From: Corynebacterium provencense
GTDB lineage: Bacteria; Actinomycetota; Actinomycetes; Mycobacteriales; Mycobacteriaceae
Reading direction: 5' to 3'
NCBI GenBank assembly: GCA_900049755.1
Contig: LT160593.1
Location: 994,928 to 1,058,927 of the forward strand
Length of the DNA: 64,000 nucleotides
Shown piece after piece: positions 1-8,160 of this stretch (its first letter is position 1; each line of letters begins with the position of its first letter). The position numbers were made by a program, and so were the translations under genes. The notes below the pieces were generated by a model. That model searched no databases and had not been told where the DNA came from. It saw only the letters and a program-made list of their open reading frames with translations.

Positions 1-1405
1 CCCCTGCTCCGGGCGCGGCACCCGCGGCGGGGTCGGAGGGGGCGCCGGGTTTCGCGGCACCTGCCCCGTCGAGTTCCATCCTCATGCCGGGACCGTGACT
101 TCCCGACACCGTCGCCCCGTCCGGATCTGCGACGACGGCCGGCGCGCCGATGACGACCACGGCGGAGAGGACCACTGCAGCCCCCGCTCCTGCGTAACTC
201 TGCAGACTGACCCTGGCACGCGCCGGGGCGTCACCGGTCTCCGGACGCATACCGCTGCCGCCCCCGTCGTGGACCGGGGTGCTCGACCGTCGCTGCGCCC
301 ACCACTGCTTCACCGGGCCGACGACCCCGTGACGGCGGATGGGATCCTCAAGGTACCTCCAGCTCAGCGCAGACAACAGGACCGAGATGACGGCCACCAG
401 GCCGGCGGAGAGCGCGAGCCGGTCACTGAGCCACGCTGAAGGGAGGAAGGCGATGACCGGCATGTGCCAGAGGTAGATGCCGTAGGAGCGTTCACCGAGC
501 CACCGCATCGGCAGGCAGCCGAAGACCCGGGACCACAGACCCGTGGGACGGGACACGGCGAGCACTGCACAGACGGCCGCCACTGTCAGCAGGGTGGTTC
601 CCCCGTGGTACAGGAACATGCTGTCCCGGTCGACCAGGACGACCATGGCGACGATCCCCGTCACACCTGCGGCTCCCAGTAGCACGGAGGCGGGGCCGTC
701 CGGGGTGGTGGACTTTCCTGCGGCGCGGCGGGAGGACAGCCATACCGCCAGTGCTGCGCCGAGTAGCAGGCCTCCGGCGCGGGTGTCGGTTCCCTCGTAC
801 ACGCGGGTGTTGTCCGCCCCCGGAACGGCGAGAACCCACATGAGTGCGAAGGACGCCACGGCGACCAGGACGGTGGCGAGGGCGACGGGTCCCCTTCTGC
901 CCCGCAGGATGAACAGCATGACGAGCAGCAGCAACGGCCACACCAGGTAGAACTGTTCCTCCACGGACAGGGACCACATGTGGTCGAGGGCACCCGGCCC
1001 GGCGAAGTTGTCGAAGTAGGAGCTGCCGGCGAGGATCGTGTGCCAGTTGTTGACGTACAACAGGGTGGACAGTGCCTCACCGGCGCGTGTGGTGAGGGAT
1101 CCGCGGTCCAGGGCTGCGGTGAGGATGAGGGTGGCCACGACTGTAGCGATCATGGCCGGGGCCAGGCGGCGAAACCTGCGCAACCAGAATGTCTTCAGCC
1201 CGAGACCGCCGTGCCGGTCCCAGGAACGCATGAGGTTCGAGGTGATGAGGTATCCGGACAGCGTGAAGAAGACCCCCACCCCCAGCAGTCCACCGGGGAA
1301 GCCCGGGACGCCGAGGTGATAGAGGATCACCACCGTGACCGCGAGTGTGCGCAGCCCGTCCAACCCCGGGACATACGTGGTCCCCTTGTCCACCGGCTTC
1401 GGCAC
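1..1405 (-). CDS. OafA/YrhL-type membrane O-acyltransferase (acyltransferase family 3), 3' end off the window
   Basis: The frame stays open from a GTG at 1405 to the left edge, giving about 468 residues without a stop. It starts with the family signature YVPGLDGLRTLAV near residue 11, followed by the LYHLG and GYLIT motifs, the RRFRRLAPA motif and the SVEEQFYL motif of the ten-helix acyltransferase-3 domain. After about residue 370 a linker leads to a further hydrophobic segment, as in family members that carry a C-terminal extracytoplasmic SGNH domain; that domain would lie outside the window. The family moves acyl groups onto cell-wall or surface polysaccharides, and the acceptor cannot be inferred here. 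The GTG start was chosen because it puts the DGLR motif at its usual position and has a GGTAGGG upstream. The gene lies downstream of a TetR gene on the same strand, 265 bp away, so it probably has its own promoter. Confidence 0.85.
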   Translation of the reverse strand, partial: MPKPVDKGTTYVPGLDGLRTLAVTVVILYHLGVPGFPGGLLGVGVFFTLSGYLITSNLMRSWDRHGGLGLKTFWLRRFRRLAPAMIATVVATLILTAALDRGSLTTRAGEALSTLLYVNNWHTILAGSSYFDNFAGPGALDHMWSLSVEEQFYLVWPLLLLVMLFILRGRRGPVALATVLVAVASFALMWVLAVPGADNTRVYEGTDTRAGGLLLGAALAVWLSSRRAAGKSTTPDGPASVLLGAAGVTGIVAMVVLVDRDSMFLYHGGTTLLTVAAVCAVLAVSRPTGLWSRVFGCLPMRWLGERSYGIYLWHMPVIAFLPSAWLSDRLALSAGLVAVISVLLSALSWRYLEDPIRRHGVVGPVKQWWAQRRSSTPVHDGGGSGMRPETGDAPARARVSLQSYAGAGAAVVLSAVVVIGAPAVVADPDGATVSGSHGPGMRMELDGAGAAKPGAPSDPAAGAAPGAG

Positions 1406-1670
1406 GCCGAACCGCCCTACCTTTCCGCATCTGCCGTCACCGGCCGTCTTCTGCCGTGCTCCGCCGCCCCCGGGCACGTGCAGTACCTGAGACTTCCACG
1501 GCTTCACATCATTTTTCCCCGACCAAAAATAGCACCATGGGAAGAAGTCTCCACGGTGAACCCGAGGATCTGCTCATGTTTTCCGCCGGAAGCGCCCGCC
1601 GGGCACCCCCGTGACACCCCTTGTATCTCCGCCCGTGCCTGTCTCCGTGACTGTCCCCGAACTGGGGCGG

Positions 1671-2366
1671 TCACGCTTCCGGGCGGCCGGCGTCCTTCAG
1701 CTTTTTCAGCCATTCGAGGAAGAGCCGCGTCTCTGCCGTCCCGAGAATCTCAGGGTGGGCGGCCGCCGTCTCCGCCACCGTCGCCGCGGCCAGATCCTCC
1801 CCTTCCCTCCCCTCCCCCGTGATGGCCCGGACCACCCCTTCACGCACTGCCGCAGACAGGTCCGGGTCAGGTGTGTCGAGGATGATCTGGCGCAGTGTGA
1901 CACCGATGTTCGTCGCCAGGATGTGGGCGGCCGCCTGCTCCGGGGAGACTGCCAGCCTCCCCTGCTCCGCAGCTTTTGCGGTCAGTGACCTCAGCGCTTC
2001 CCAGGGACCGGACTGTGCCGCCGGAGAATAGCCCGGCTGAACTTTTCCGTACATCAGCGCGTAGAAGCCGGGATTGGCCAGGCCGAAGGCGACGTGGGCG
2101 TCCCAGCCTGCACGGATGTCCTGGACCGGGTCACCGGAGCTCTCCATGGCGTTCTTCTGCGACATGTACATGTCGAATCCGTGTTCCACCACAGCTTCGA
2201 CCAGCCCCTGCTTCGACCCGAAGAAATGGTAGGCGGTCGGAAGCTTAACCCCGACGGTGTCACAGACCGCCCGGAGTGAGAAGTCCTCACCGGGAGAGCC
2301 GGCGATCATGTCGGCGGCTGCGGTGACCAGTTTTTCTCTCGTACCTGTCGACACGGCGTGACCCAT
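1671..2366 (-). CDS. TetR-family transcriptional regulator
   Basis: This 231-residue protein has an N-terminal TetR helix-turn-helix (about residues 10-55) with the typical AVCDTVGVKLPTAYHFFGSK recognition region, followed by an all-helical ligand domain with an FGLANPGFYALMYG segment found in TetR repressors of small-molecule oxidoreductases. The ATG at 2366 is 85 bp from the divergent SDR gene at 2452, and the gap contains a near-palindrome, so it likely represses itself and the SDR gene. The ligand is unknown. The C-terminal domain is long compared with minimal TetR proteins, but nothing looks truncated. Confidence 0.9.
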   Translation of the reverse strand: MGHAVSTGTREKLVTAAADMIAGSPGEDFSLRAVCDTVGVKLPTAYHFFGSKQGLVEAVVEHGFDMYMSQKNAMESSGDPVQDIRAGWDAHVAFGLANPGFYALMYGKVQPGYSPAAQSGPWEALRSLTAKAAEQGRLAVSPEQAAAHILATNIGVTLRQIILDTPDPDLSAAVREGVVRAITGEGREGEDLAAATVAETAAAHPEILGTAETRLFLEWLKKLKDAGRPEA

Positions 2367-2389
2367 GCTGCTATCGTAGCCGCCATATC

Positions 2390-2405
2390 ATCGCTATATA
2401 GTGAT
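2390..2405. promoter_or_regulatory. Candidate TetR operator (near-perfect 16-bp palindrome)
   Basis: ATCGCTATATAGTGAT is a 16-bp palindrome with one mismatched pair, placed in the 85-bp gap between the divergent TetR and SDR genes. The area is markedly AT-rich against its surroundings. TetR operators commonly sit in such gaps; binding itself is inferred. Confidence 0.55.
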
Positions 2406-2451
2406 ATACCGGTGATAACCGAGTCCGGGTACGCACGAAAGGAAATACCGC

Positions 2452-3207
2452 ATGACCGAACGCACACTCACAGGAAAGAACGTCCTCATCGCCGGAGGAG
2501 GAAAGAACCTCGGCGGTCTGGTGGCACGCCAGTCCGCCGCCGCCGGCGCGAACGTGGTGATCCACTACAACTCCGGGTCCAGCCGGGCCGAGGCAGAGGA
2601 GACCCTCGCCGCGGTGGAGGCACAGGGCGTCCGCGCAGGGCTGCTGCAGGGCGACCTCACCTCCGCCGCAAACGTCGAGGCCCTGTTCGACGAGGCTGAG
2701 AAGATACTCGGAACGATCGACGTCGCGGTCAACACCGTCGGGAAAGTCCTGCGCAAACCGATCGTCGAGACCACCGAGGAGGAGTACGACTCGATGTTCG
2801 ACATCAACTCCAAGGCCGCCTACTTCTTCATCCGCGAGGCAGGCAGACACCTCGCAGACGACGGAAAGATCATCACCGTCGTCACGTCACTGCTGGCAGC
2901 CTTCACCGACGGGTACTCCACCTACGCCGGCGGCAAAGCCCCTGTGGAGCACTTCACCCGCGCAGCAGCCAAGGAGTTCGCGGACCGCGGAATTTCCGTG
3001 AACGCAGTGGCTCCGGGGCCGATGGACACCCCCTTCTTCTACGGCCAGGAGACACCGGAACGCGTGGAGTTCCACAGGTCACAGGCCATGGGAAACCAGC
3101 TGACCCAGATCGAGGACATCGCCCCGATCATCCGCTTCCTGGCCACCGACGGGTGGTGGATCACCGGCCAGACCATCTTCGCCAACGGCGGATACACCAC
3201 CCGCTGA
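2452..3207 (+). CDS. Short-chain dehydrogenase/reductase (SDR)
   Basis: A 251-residue classical SDR. The cofactor-binding glycine motif reads GGGKNLGG (residues 15-22), the NAG-like motif is NTVG, and the catalytic tyrosine-lysine pair is YAGGK near residue 157, preceded by a serine in VVTSL. The PGPMDTPF motif after beta-6 is also typical. It should be a soluble NAD(P)-dependent oxidoreductase of unknown substrate. The start has a good AAAGGA site 8-9 bp upstream. It is divergent from the TetR gene, which probably controls it, suggesting a role in detoxifying or metabolising the TetR ligand. Confidence 0.9.
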   Translation: MTERTLTGKNVLIAGGGKNLGGLVARQSAAAGANVVIHYNSGSSRAEAEETLAAVEAQGVRAGLLQGDLTSAANVEALFDEAEKILGTIDVAVNTVGKVLRKPIVETTEEEYDSMFDINSKAAYFFIREAGRHLADDGKIITVVTSLLAAFTDGYSTYAGGKAPVEHFTRAAAKEFADRGISVNAVAPGPMDTPFFYGQETPERVEFHRSQAMGNQLTQIEDIAPIIRFLATDGWWITGQTIFANGGYTTR

Positions 3208-3287
3208 CGTCCACTGGAGTCCGCTGAGGCCCTTCGACCCCGCGGTACCTGTCCTGTCCCGCAGTCACAACGGGCGCGGAAACGGAG

Positions 3288-3316
3288 GAACCCCCGGCAC
3301 ACTGTGCCGGGGGTTC
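3288..3316. terminator. Strong stem-loop terminator
   Basis: A perfect 13-bp GC-rich stem (GAACCCCCGGCAC with its complement) around a 3-nt loop lies between the convergent SDR gene and tRNA-Ser. There is no long T-run, but position and stem strength support a bidirectional terminator. Confidence 0.7.
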
Positions 3317-3321
3317 TGCTG

Positions 3322-3408
3322 CGGTGGCGGAGGGATTTGAACCCCCGGTCGTTGTTACACGACACTCGCTTTCGAGGCGAGTACCTTCGGCCGCTCGGAC
3401 ACGCCACC
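3322..3408 (-). tRNA. tRNA-Ser (anticodon CGA)
   Basis: A class II tRNA of about 87 nt. The acceptor stem pairs GGTGGCG with CGCCACC, the anticodon stem-loop is CTCGC-CTCGAAA-GCGAG giving anticodon CGA, a long variable arm follows, and the T-arm reads GGGGGTTCAAATCCCTC. CCA is not encoded. Confidence 0.95.
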
Positions 3409-3447
3409 GCGGAAAAGGCTACATCACCGCACGGGCGGAACGGAAAT

Positions 3448-3624
3448 CTACTTCCCGGTCAGCTTGTCGAGACCGCTGTGCAGGGCGTCCTTGACCTTGT
3501 CACCCTTGTCACCCTTCGCCACCTTGTCGATGGCCTCACCGGCCCTGCTCTCGATGGTCTCCCGGTTGTCGGAGACGGCGTTCCTGGCCTTGTCCGCGAA
3601 CTTCTTCAGGTCGTCGATACCCAT
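3448..3624 (-). CDS. Small antitoxin-like / stress-type protein (58 aa)
   Basis: The ATG at 3624 has a GGAAGGG ribosome site, so a longer upstream frame is discarded. The product starts MGIDDLKKFADKARNAV, is charged and helical, and ends in a lysine/glycine-rich segment with a KGDKGDKVKD repeat. This resembles the short actinobacterial proteins grouped as MT0933-like antitoxins, but no toxin partner is adjacent, so an antitoxin role is only a family label. It stands alone between tRNA-Ser and tadA. Confidence 0.6.
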   Translation of the reverse strand: MGIDDLKKFADKARNAVSDNRETIESRAGEAIDKVAKGDKGDKVKDALHSGLDKLTGK

Positions 3625-3729
3625 GGTGTATCCCTTCCGGGTCAGTGGAGTGCCGGAACGGTCCCGGCGTGCCCTGCCGAGAATACACAACACCTCACCT
3701 GCACACCCGGCGGGAACGCGGGCCAGAAC

Positions 3730-4260
3730 TCACCCGTCGGACCGCCTCAGGGAGAAGAACGTGCGGAGAAGTCGGCCACACTCGTCGTCCAGGACCCCTC
3801 CCCGGACCTCGACCCGGTGCAGCGGAGACTCACGGGCCACGTCGAACACCGAACCGCAGGCACCGGTGCGCGGCTCCCACGCCCCGAACACCACCGCACC
3901 GGTCCTCGCCCCCACCAGTGCTCCGGCGCACATGGCGCAAGGCTCCAGGGTGACCACGAGGGTGCAGCCCGTCAGTCGCCACGAGTCACCGTGGACCGCG
4001 GCGGCCGCGCGCAGTGCCAGGATCTCGGCGTGCGCGGTGGGGTTGGGGAGACTCCGGAGGACCGTTCTCTTATACATATCTAGATGGGGATAAGAGACAG
4101 CGTCCGGGCCGAAGACCACCGCCCCCACCGGCACGTCACCCGGGGGGGTGGACGCCGCGACCTCCAGAGCCCTGGCCATCCACATCCTGTCCCGGAGAAC
4201 CGACTGTTCCACAGGAAGTCCACTGCCGACCACCTGCCGGCCGGTGCCCGTGTCAGTCAT
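3730..4260 (-). CDS. tadA: tRNA-specific adenosine deaminase TadA, interrupted by adapter sequence
   Basis: TadA makes inosine at the wobble position of tRNA-Arg(ACG); two such tRNAs lie further along in this window. The zinc ligands and catalytic Glu are present in PTAHAE and in PCAMC. Upstream of the HAE motif, however, the protein reads VSYPHLDMYKR, which is the translation of a Nextera junction adapter (4063-4100), not TadA. The stretch that normally carries the conserved substrate-binding Asn is missing. The frame happens to stay open, giving 176 residues. The start at 4260 overlaps the stop of the partner gene by 8 bp, consistent with coupled translation. The native gene is almost certainly intact in the organism; the text here is damaged. 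Confidence 0.85.
   Translation of the reverse strand: MTDTGTGRQVVGSGLPVEQSVLRDRMWMARALEVAASTPPGDVPVGAVVFGPDAVSYPHLDMYKRTVLRSLPNPTAHAEILALRAAAAVHGDSWRLTGCTLVVTLEPCAMCAGALVGARTGAVVFGAWEPRTGACGSVFDVARESPLHRVEVRGGVLDDECGRLLRTFFSLRRSDG
4063..4100. other. Nextera mate-pair junction adapter left in the assembly
   Basis: The 38 bp match the two abutted Tn5 mosaic ends used in Nextera mate-pair libraries, CTGTCTCTTATACACATCT followed by AGATGTGTATAAGAGACAG. I count 16 of 19 and 17 of 19 identical bases. Junctions like this arise in library circularisation, so the flanking sequence may be joined wrongly and real bases may be missing. Confidence 0.93.
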
Positions 4261-4786
4261 CGGTGAATTCGGAGAGCTCACCGTCGTAGAGGTCGGCGAG
4301 TTCGTCACCGAAGCCGAGCTCTTCTGCGATGGTGAGCAGCTGGCGGGAGGCGTAGATGTCGGGGTCGTCGAAGAGCACGGACAGTGACTGTTCCCCGACG
4401 CCGAGGTCGGCGAGGATCCCGAAGTCACCTTCGGGCCAGGGAGCGTCGGGATCGTCGGCGTCCTCGATCTCTTCGTCGGAAGGTGCGTCCACCCCGAGTT
4501 CGTCGAGGATGTCGGACGCCAGGCGCACCCCGTCGACCTCGGGGTCGTCCTCGTCCTCGAGGGCGACGGTGGAGTCCCCCAGCAGGAGGCGGGCACCACC
4601 CGGCGCGGGGCGGACCAGCACAGACCAGTCGTCGTCGACACTGACCATGCCGAGCAGCACCCCCTCGGCACGCATGGCCCGCAGTTCCGAGATCAGCGGG
4701 GCGAGCCCCTCCGGCACCGACCGTTGGACCACGCGCAGATGCCAGACACCGTCAGCCAGGTGCGCTGCGACAACGAAACCACTCAT
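4253..4786 (-). CDS. Putative tRNA adenosine deaminase-associated protein
   Basis: A 177-residue acidic protein that begins MSGFVVAAHL at the ATG at 4786; a longer frame upstream overlaps tyrA and lacks a ribosome site. Its composition and location directly upstream of tadA match the actinobacterial family named tRNA adenosine deaminase-associated protein. The C-terminal half is very rich in Asp and Glu. The stop codon overlaps the tadA start by 8 bp, suggesting a two-gene operon. Its molecular role is not established; a function assisting TadA is inferred from conserved neighbourhood. Confidence 0.8.
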   Translation of the reverse strand: MSGFVVAAHLADGVWHLRVVQRSVPEGLAPLISELRAMRAEGVLLGMVSVDDDWSVLVRPAPGGARLLLGDSTVALEDEDDPEVDGVRLASDILDELGVDAPSDEEIEDADDPDAPWPEGDFGILADLGVGEQSLSVLFDDPDIYASRQLLTIAEELGFGDELADLYDGELSEFTDD

Positions 4787-4824
4787 GCCCGCAACGGTAG
4801 TCGGCTTTGTGCCACACTTGGTAG

Positions 4825-5949
4825 GTGACTTCACCGAGCTCTGTCCCCTCCTCCGGCCCCGCACCGTCCCCGTCCCCCGCGGCCCCGCACGGCCCGGGCA
4901 GGTCGGGGCCGGTGTGCGTGCTCGGACTGGGGCTCATCGGAGGCAGTCTGCTCCGTGATCTGACGGCCGCCGGGATTCCCGCGTTCGGCTGGAACCGGTC
5001 ACCGGAGACGGTCACCGCGGCCTCCGACGAGGGCTACGACGTCTCGGGCGACCTGCCGGCAACCCTGGCCCGCGCCGAGAGGGAGGACGCCCTGGTCGTC
5101 CTGGGTGTGCCCGTACCCGCCCTGCCGGACATGCTCGCCGCGGTGGCCCGCCACGCACCTTCGTGCGGGATCACCGACGTGACCTCGGTCAAGGGCGAGG
5201 TCCTGCGACTGGTGGGCCGCTACGGACTGTCCGGGCGGTTCGTCGGCGGTCACCCGATGGCGGGTACCGCCGACTCCGGCTGGGACGCCACGACCGAGGG
5301 ACTGTTCCGTGACGCGGTGTGGGTGGTCACCACCGACGGCGCCGCCGGAGAGGACGCCACCGGGTACACCGCAGGTGAGAGTACCGGAGAGAGCGCCGGA
5401 GGTCCCGCCCCCGCCGACGTGGAACCGTGGCTGCGGGTCTGGCGTCGGGTGATCGACATGGCTGTGGCTGTCGGTGCGGCGGTGATTCCCGCCCGCGCCC
5501 GCAAACATGACAAGGCTGTCGCCCGTGTCTCCCACCTGACCCATGTCCTCGCCGAGGCCCTGGCAGTCACCGCGGACCAGGGTGGGGCACTGTCGTTGTC
5601 CCTGGCGGCGTCGAGCTTCCGGGACGCCACCCGGGTCGCCGGCACCGAACCGGGTCTGGTCCGGGCAATGTGCGAGAACAACAGGGACGCCCTGGTCACC
5701 GCACTCGACGAGACGATCGAGCTGCTCAACGGGGCACGGAAAGATCTCGCTGACCCTGAACGTGACATCAGCGGACTTGTCGAGGCCGGTCACGATGCCC
5801 GGCTGCGGTACGAGGCCCGTGCGGGTCGGTCCGGGTCGGGGCAGGCTAACCGCCCGTTCATCCTCCTGCGCCCCGGGACGCCCGGCTGGCTCGACCAGCT
5901 GCACTACGCCGAGAGCATCGGGGCCCAGATCGGGTTGCTGGAGGTCTGA
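4825..5949 (+). CDS. tyrA: Prephenate dehydrogenase
   Basis: TyrA oxidatively decarboxylates prephenate in tyrosine biosynthesis. The 374-residue product has the Rossmann motif GLGLIGGS at residues 34-41, the DVTSVKGEV strand and the HPMAGT motif around residue 140 that binds prephenate. The helical C-terminal dimerisation domain contains SHLTHVLAEAL. A glycine/glutamate-rich insertion near residues 175-195 is unusual but in frame. The GTG start lies 38 bp from the divergent tadA-partner start, so the two share a compact promoter region. An N-terminal Ser/Pro-rich leader of about 25 residues may mean the true start is slightly further in. Confidence 0.9.
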   Translation: MTSPSSVPSSGPAPSPSPAAPHGPGRSGPVCVLGLGLIGGSLLRDLTAAGIPAFGWNRSPETVTAASDEGYDVSGDLPATLARAEREDALVVLGVPVPALPDMLAAVARHAPSCGITDVTSVKGEVLRLVGRYGLSGRFVGGHPMAGTADSGWDATTEGLFRDAVWVVTTDGAAGEDATGYTAGESTGESAGGPAPADVEPWLRVWRRVIDMAVAVGAAVIPARARKHDKAVARVSHLTHVLAEALAVTADQGGALSLSLAASSFRDATRVAGTEPGLVRAMCENNRDALVTALDETIELLNGARKDLADPERDISGLVEAGHDARLRYEARAGRSGSGQANRPFILLRPGTPGWLDQLHYAESIGAQIGLLEV

Positions 5950-5991
5950 TCCCAGACACCTGCGGCGGGCCCAGTGCCGGTCCAGCGCCGG

Positions 5992-7104
5992 TCAGGTCTG
6001 GTCGATCGGAGCGGCGGTGGATGCCGCCGGAACTGAGTCCGGGACCTGGCACTCGGCCTTCCCCCCGAGCCCGGGAAGCTCGGCGATGAGCGGTTCCATC
6101 GCTTCAGCGAGGGCTCCGGACGCCTGACGGGCTGTGGCGTCACTGCCGTCCCGTGACAGGACCGCGACAGCGAGGGGCACCTGGCTGCCCCGCTCACCGA
6201 CGAGCCCGAACTCACGCAACAGGTAGTTCCCGTCCGGTTCGCCACCCCATCCGCCCTTGAACCGTGCCCCGGGCAGGAGGCCGAGGCCCCGGCGGTGCTC
6301 GGGCACGACCTGTCCCATCTGGTCGAGCACAGGTGCTGAACCGTCGAGGCACGCCAGACGGTTGGAGAAGATGACCTGGTTGTCGAGACTCCAGTGGACG
6401 TCCCCGAATCCGCCGTAGTCTTCCCGGCCACGGTCACCTTCGGCGTCTGTGGGGTCACCGGCCTCCCTGAAGACGGCGTCCACCGCGGCGGAGGACTGTT
6501 CGTCGGTACCAAGGGTCTGCCAGAGCCGCAGCGCGGCGTCATTGTCGGACATACCCAGTGCCAGCCGGAGATCCTCGGCGAGGTCGGCACCGTCACTGTC
6601 TTCCGGACTGTCTTCCGCACTGTCGCCCGGACTGCCTTCGAGGGACTTCTGCACGGCGGCGAGAGCGACAGGCACCTTGACCGTCGACCATGCCCGGAGA
6701 TCCTGTACAGCCCCGACATGGACCACCCCGCCTCCGGCGCGGAGACTGACCCCGACGGAGACGTCGTACCTTTTCTCCACGTCAGCGACCAGGGTGACGA
6801 TCCTGGTGGTGACGGACTCCGCCTGGTCGTCGCTGGTCGGTCGGGCGGCCTGCGCCGCCGCACTCTGCAGCGCCGCCTGCGGCGGGGTCCCTGACCGGGA
6901 GTTGTCCGGGGAGTCGCGTAGAGCTGAGACGAAGACCGCGACACTGAGTATCAGCAGGAGGATGGCACCGAGGACCCACAGGCCGACCCGGTCTGCACCG
7001 GCGGATTCCGTGCCTGCAGGATCCGGGGTCCCCCGGATTTCGGCGTCCGGCTCCTCCCCGTCGCGGAGGTGATGTTCTTTCCTGCTGCCCACCCCCATGA
7101 CCAT
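5992..7104 (-). CDS. Membrane-anchored serine hydrolase of the class A beta-lactamase fold
   Basis: The 370-residue protein has one N-terminal membrane helix (about 41-62) and an extracytoplasmic domain with the three active-site landmarks of class A beta-lactamase-like enzymes: STVK at 140-143 (Ser-x-x-Lys), SDN at 186-188, and KGG at 283-285 in place of K-T/S-G. Such proteins can be beta-lactamases, transpeptidase-like enzymes or unrelated hydrolases, and the missing canonical omega-loop Glu motif makes true beta-lactamase activity doubtful. It sits 29 bp downstream of a paralogue with the same three motifs. The start is uncertain between ATG 7104 and ATG 7098. Confidence 0.75.
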   Translation of the reverse strand: MVMGVGSRKEHHLRDGEEPDAEIRGTPDPAGTESAGADRVGLWVLGAILLLILSVAVFVSALRDSPDNSRSGTPPQAALQSAAAQAARPTSDDQAESVTTRIVTLVADVEKRYDVSVGVSLRAGGGVVHVGAVQDLRAWSTVKVPVALAAVQKSLEGSPGDSAEDSPEDSDGADLAEDLRLALGMSDNDAALRLWQTLGTDEQSSAAVDAVFREAGDPTDAEGDRGREDYGGFGDVHWSLDNQVIFSNRLACLDGSAPVLDQMGQVVPEHRRGLGLLPGARFKGGWGGEPDGNYLLREFGLVGERGSQVPLAVAVLSRDGSDATARQASGALAEAMEPLIAELPGLGGKAECQVPDSVPAASTAAPIDQT

Positions 7105-7133
7105 AGAGCATGTGTGCGGGAAGCGACGAAAGG

Positions 7134-8111
7134 TCAGCAGGCGGTGCCGCTCACCCCGTGCGCGCCGGCGAGGACGCCGCTGATCCGGTCGACGAGGGTG
7201 TCCAGTGCGGCCGACCCCGACGCATAGCTTCCGTCGGCGGACACCACTTCTACGGCGACGGGGACGAGGGTGCCGTCGGCACCCGGCACGAGACCGAACT
7301 GCCTGACCTGGTAGGCACCGGACAGGTCCGGCCCCCAACCGCCCTTGAACACGGCACCGGGAATTCTCCCGAGACCGTAGTCCTGTCCCTCCGAGATCTG
7401 GCCCATGGCAGTGAGCACCGGTCCTGCCCCGGCGAGGCACTGCAGTCCGGCAGCGAAGCGCGCCTGCGACTGCGTGGTCCACACTGTCTGTCCGAAGGAG
7501 GTCAACCCGGGCCGGGTGACCGTGGTCTGCACCCGGGTGGTGGTGTCACCGCCGTCGCGGAGCACGGCGTCGGTGGCTGCACCTGCGGCGGCAGGGTCAC
7601 CCAGTGAGTCCCACAGTGCCTGGGCCGCCGCATTGTCGGAGGCGGTGATCGCCGACGTGACGTTCGCGCGGACGGTGGCGTCATCCGACAGGGATGTGCC
7701 GTCGGCGACGGCCCGAAGGGCTGCGACCGCGACCGGGACCTTGCTGGTCGACCAGGCGACGGGTCCCGGAGCCGCGAGTGTGCCCTCCAGTTCTCCCCCG
7801 GTGACGGGGACACCGTTGTCGAGGTAGGTCAGTGAGTACGGGACCCCGATGTCCACGACCGGGCCGGGGGCTGTGTCCGCAGGGACTGTGGAGGACGCCG
7901 CCCCCGGCGTCCCTGCGACGGTGGGGGCCGGGGCGGATCCGGTGACTGTGACGACAGTCGCCTGCCCGGCGTCCTGCGGGGCTGTTTCTCCGCCCCGGTC
8001 ACTGTCCGGGGTACCGATGACACAGCCTGTCAGGGTGGCCAGGGTGACTACTGCGAGGGACGCCGACAGGACCGTGGGGCGGGCAGGGTTGTTGGACCGG
8101 GTGAGGGCCAT
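7134..8111 (-). CDS. Lipoprotein serine hydrolase of the class A beta-lactamase fold (paralogue of the next gene)
   Basis: With the ATG at 8111 the product is 325 residues and starts with a lipoprotein signal whose lipobox ends LTGC at Cys30. The mature domain carries STSK (121-124), SDN (158-160) and KGGWG (256-260), the same set as the neighbour at 5992-7104, so the two are tandem paralogues, one lipid-anchored and one helix-anchored. An in-frame start at 8177 would overlap the upstream gene and place the lipobox too far in, so it was not used. Function is probably at the cell envelope; the substrate is unknown. Confidence 0.75.
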   Translation of the reverse strand: MALTRSNNPARPTVLSASLAVVTLATLTGCVIGTPDSDRGGETAPQDAGQATVVTVTGSAPAPTVAGTPGAASSTVPADTAPGPVVDIGVPYSLTYLDNGVPVTGGELEGTLAAPGPVAWSTSKVPVAVAALRAVADGTSLSDDATVRANVTSAITASDNAAAQALWDSLGDPAAAGAATDAVLRDGGDTTTRVQTTVTRPGLTSFGQTVWTTQSQARFAAGLQCLAGAGPVLTAMGQISEGQDYGLGRIPGAVFKGGWGPDLSGAYQVRQFGLVPGADGTLVPVAVEVVSADGSYASGSAALDTLVDRISGVLAGAHGVSGTAC

Positions 8112-8160
8112 GGTGCGGGCGGGTGCCGGATCGGCCGCCGGGCCCGCCGGCCGGCTATGT

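Noticed and set aside
3730..4671. A 313-codon frame joining TadA to an N-terminal extension
   Set aside because: The first half is the out-of-frame shadow of the tadA-associated gene; TadA starts at 4260.
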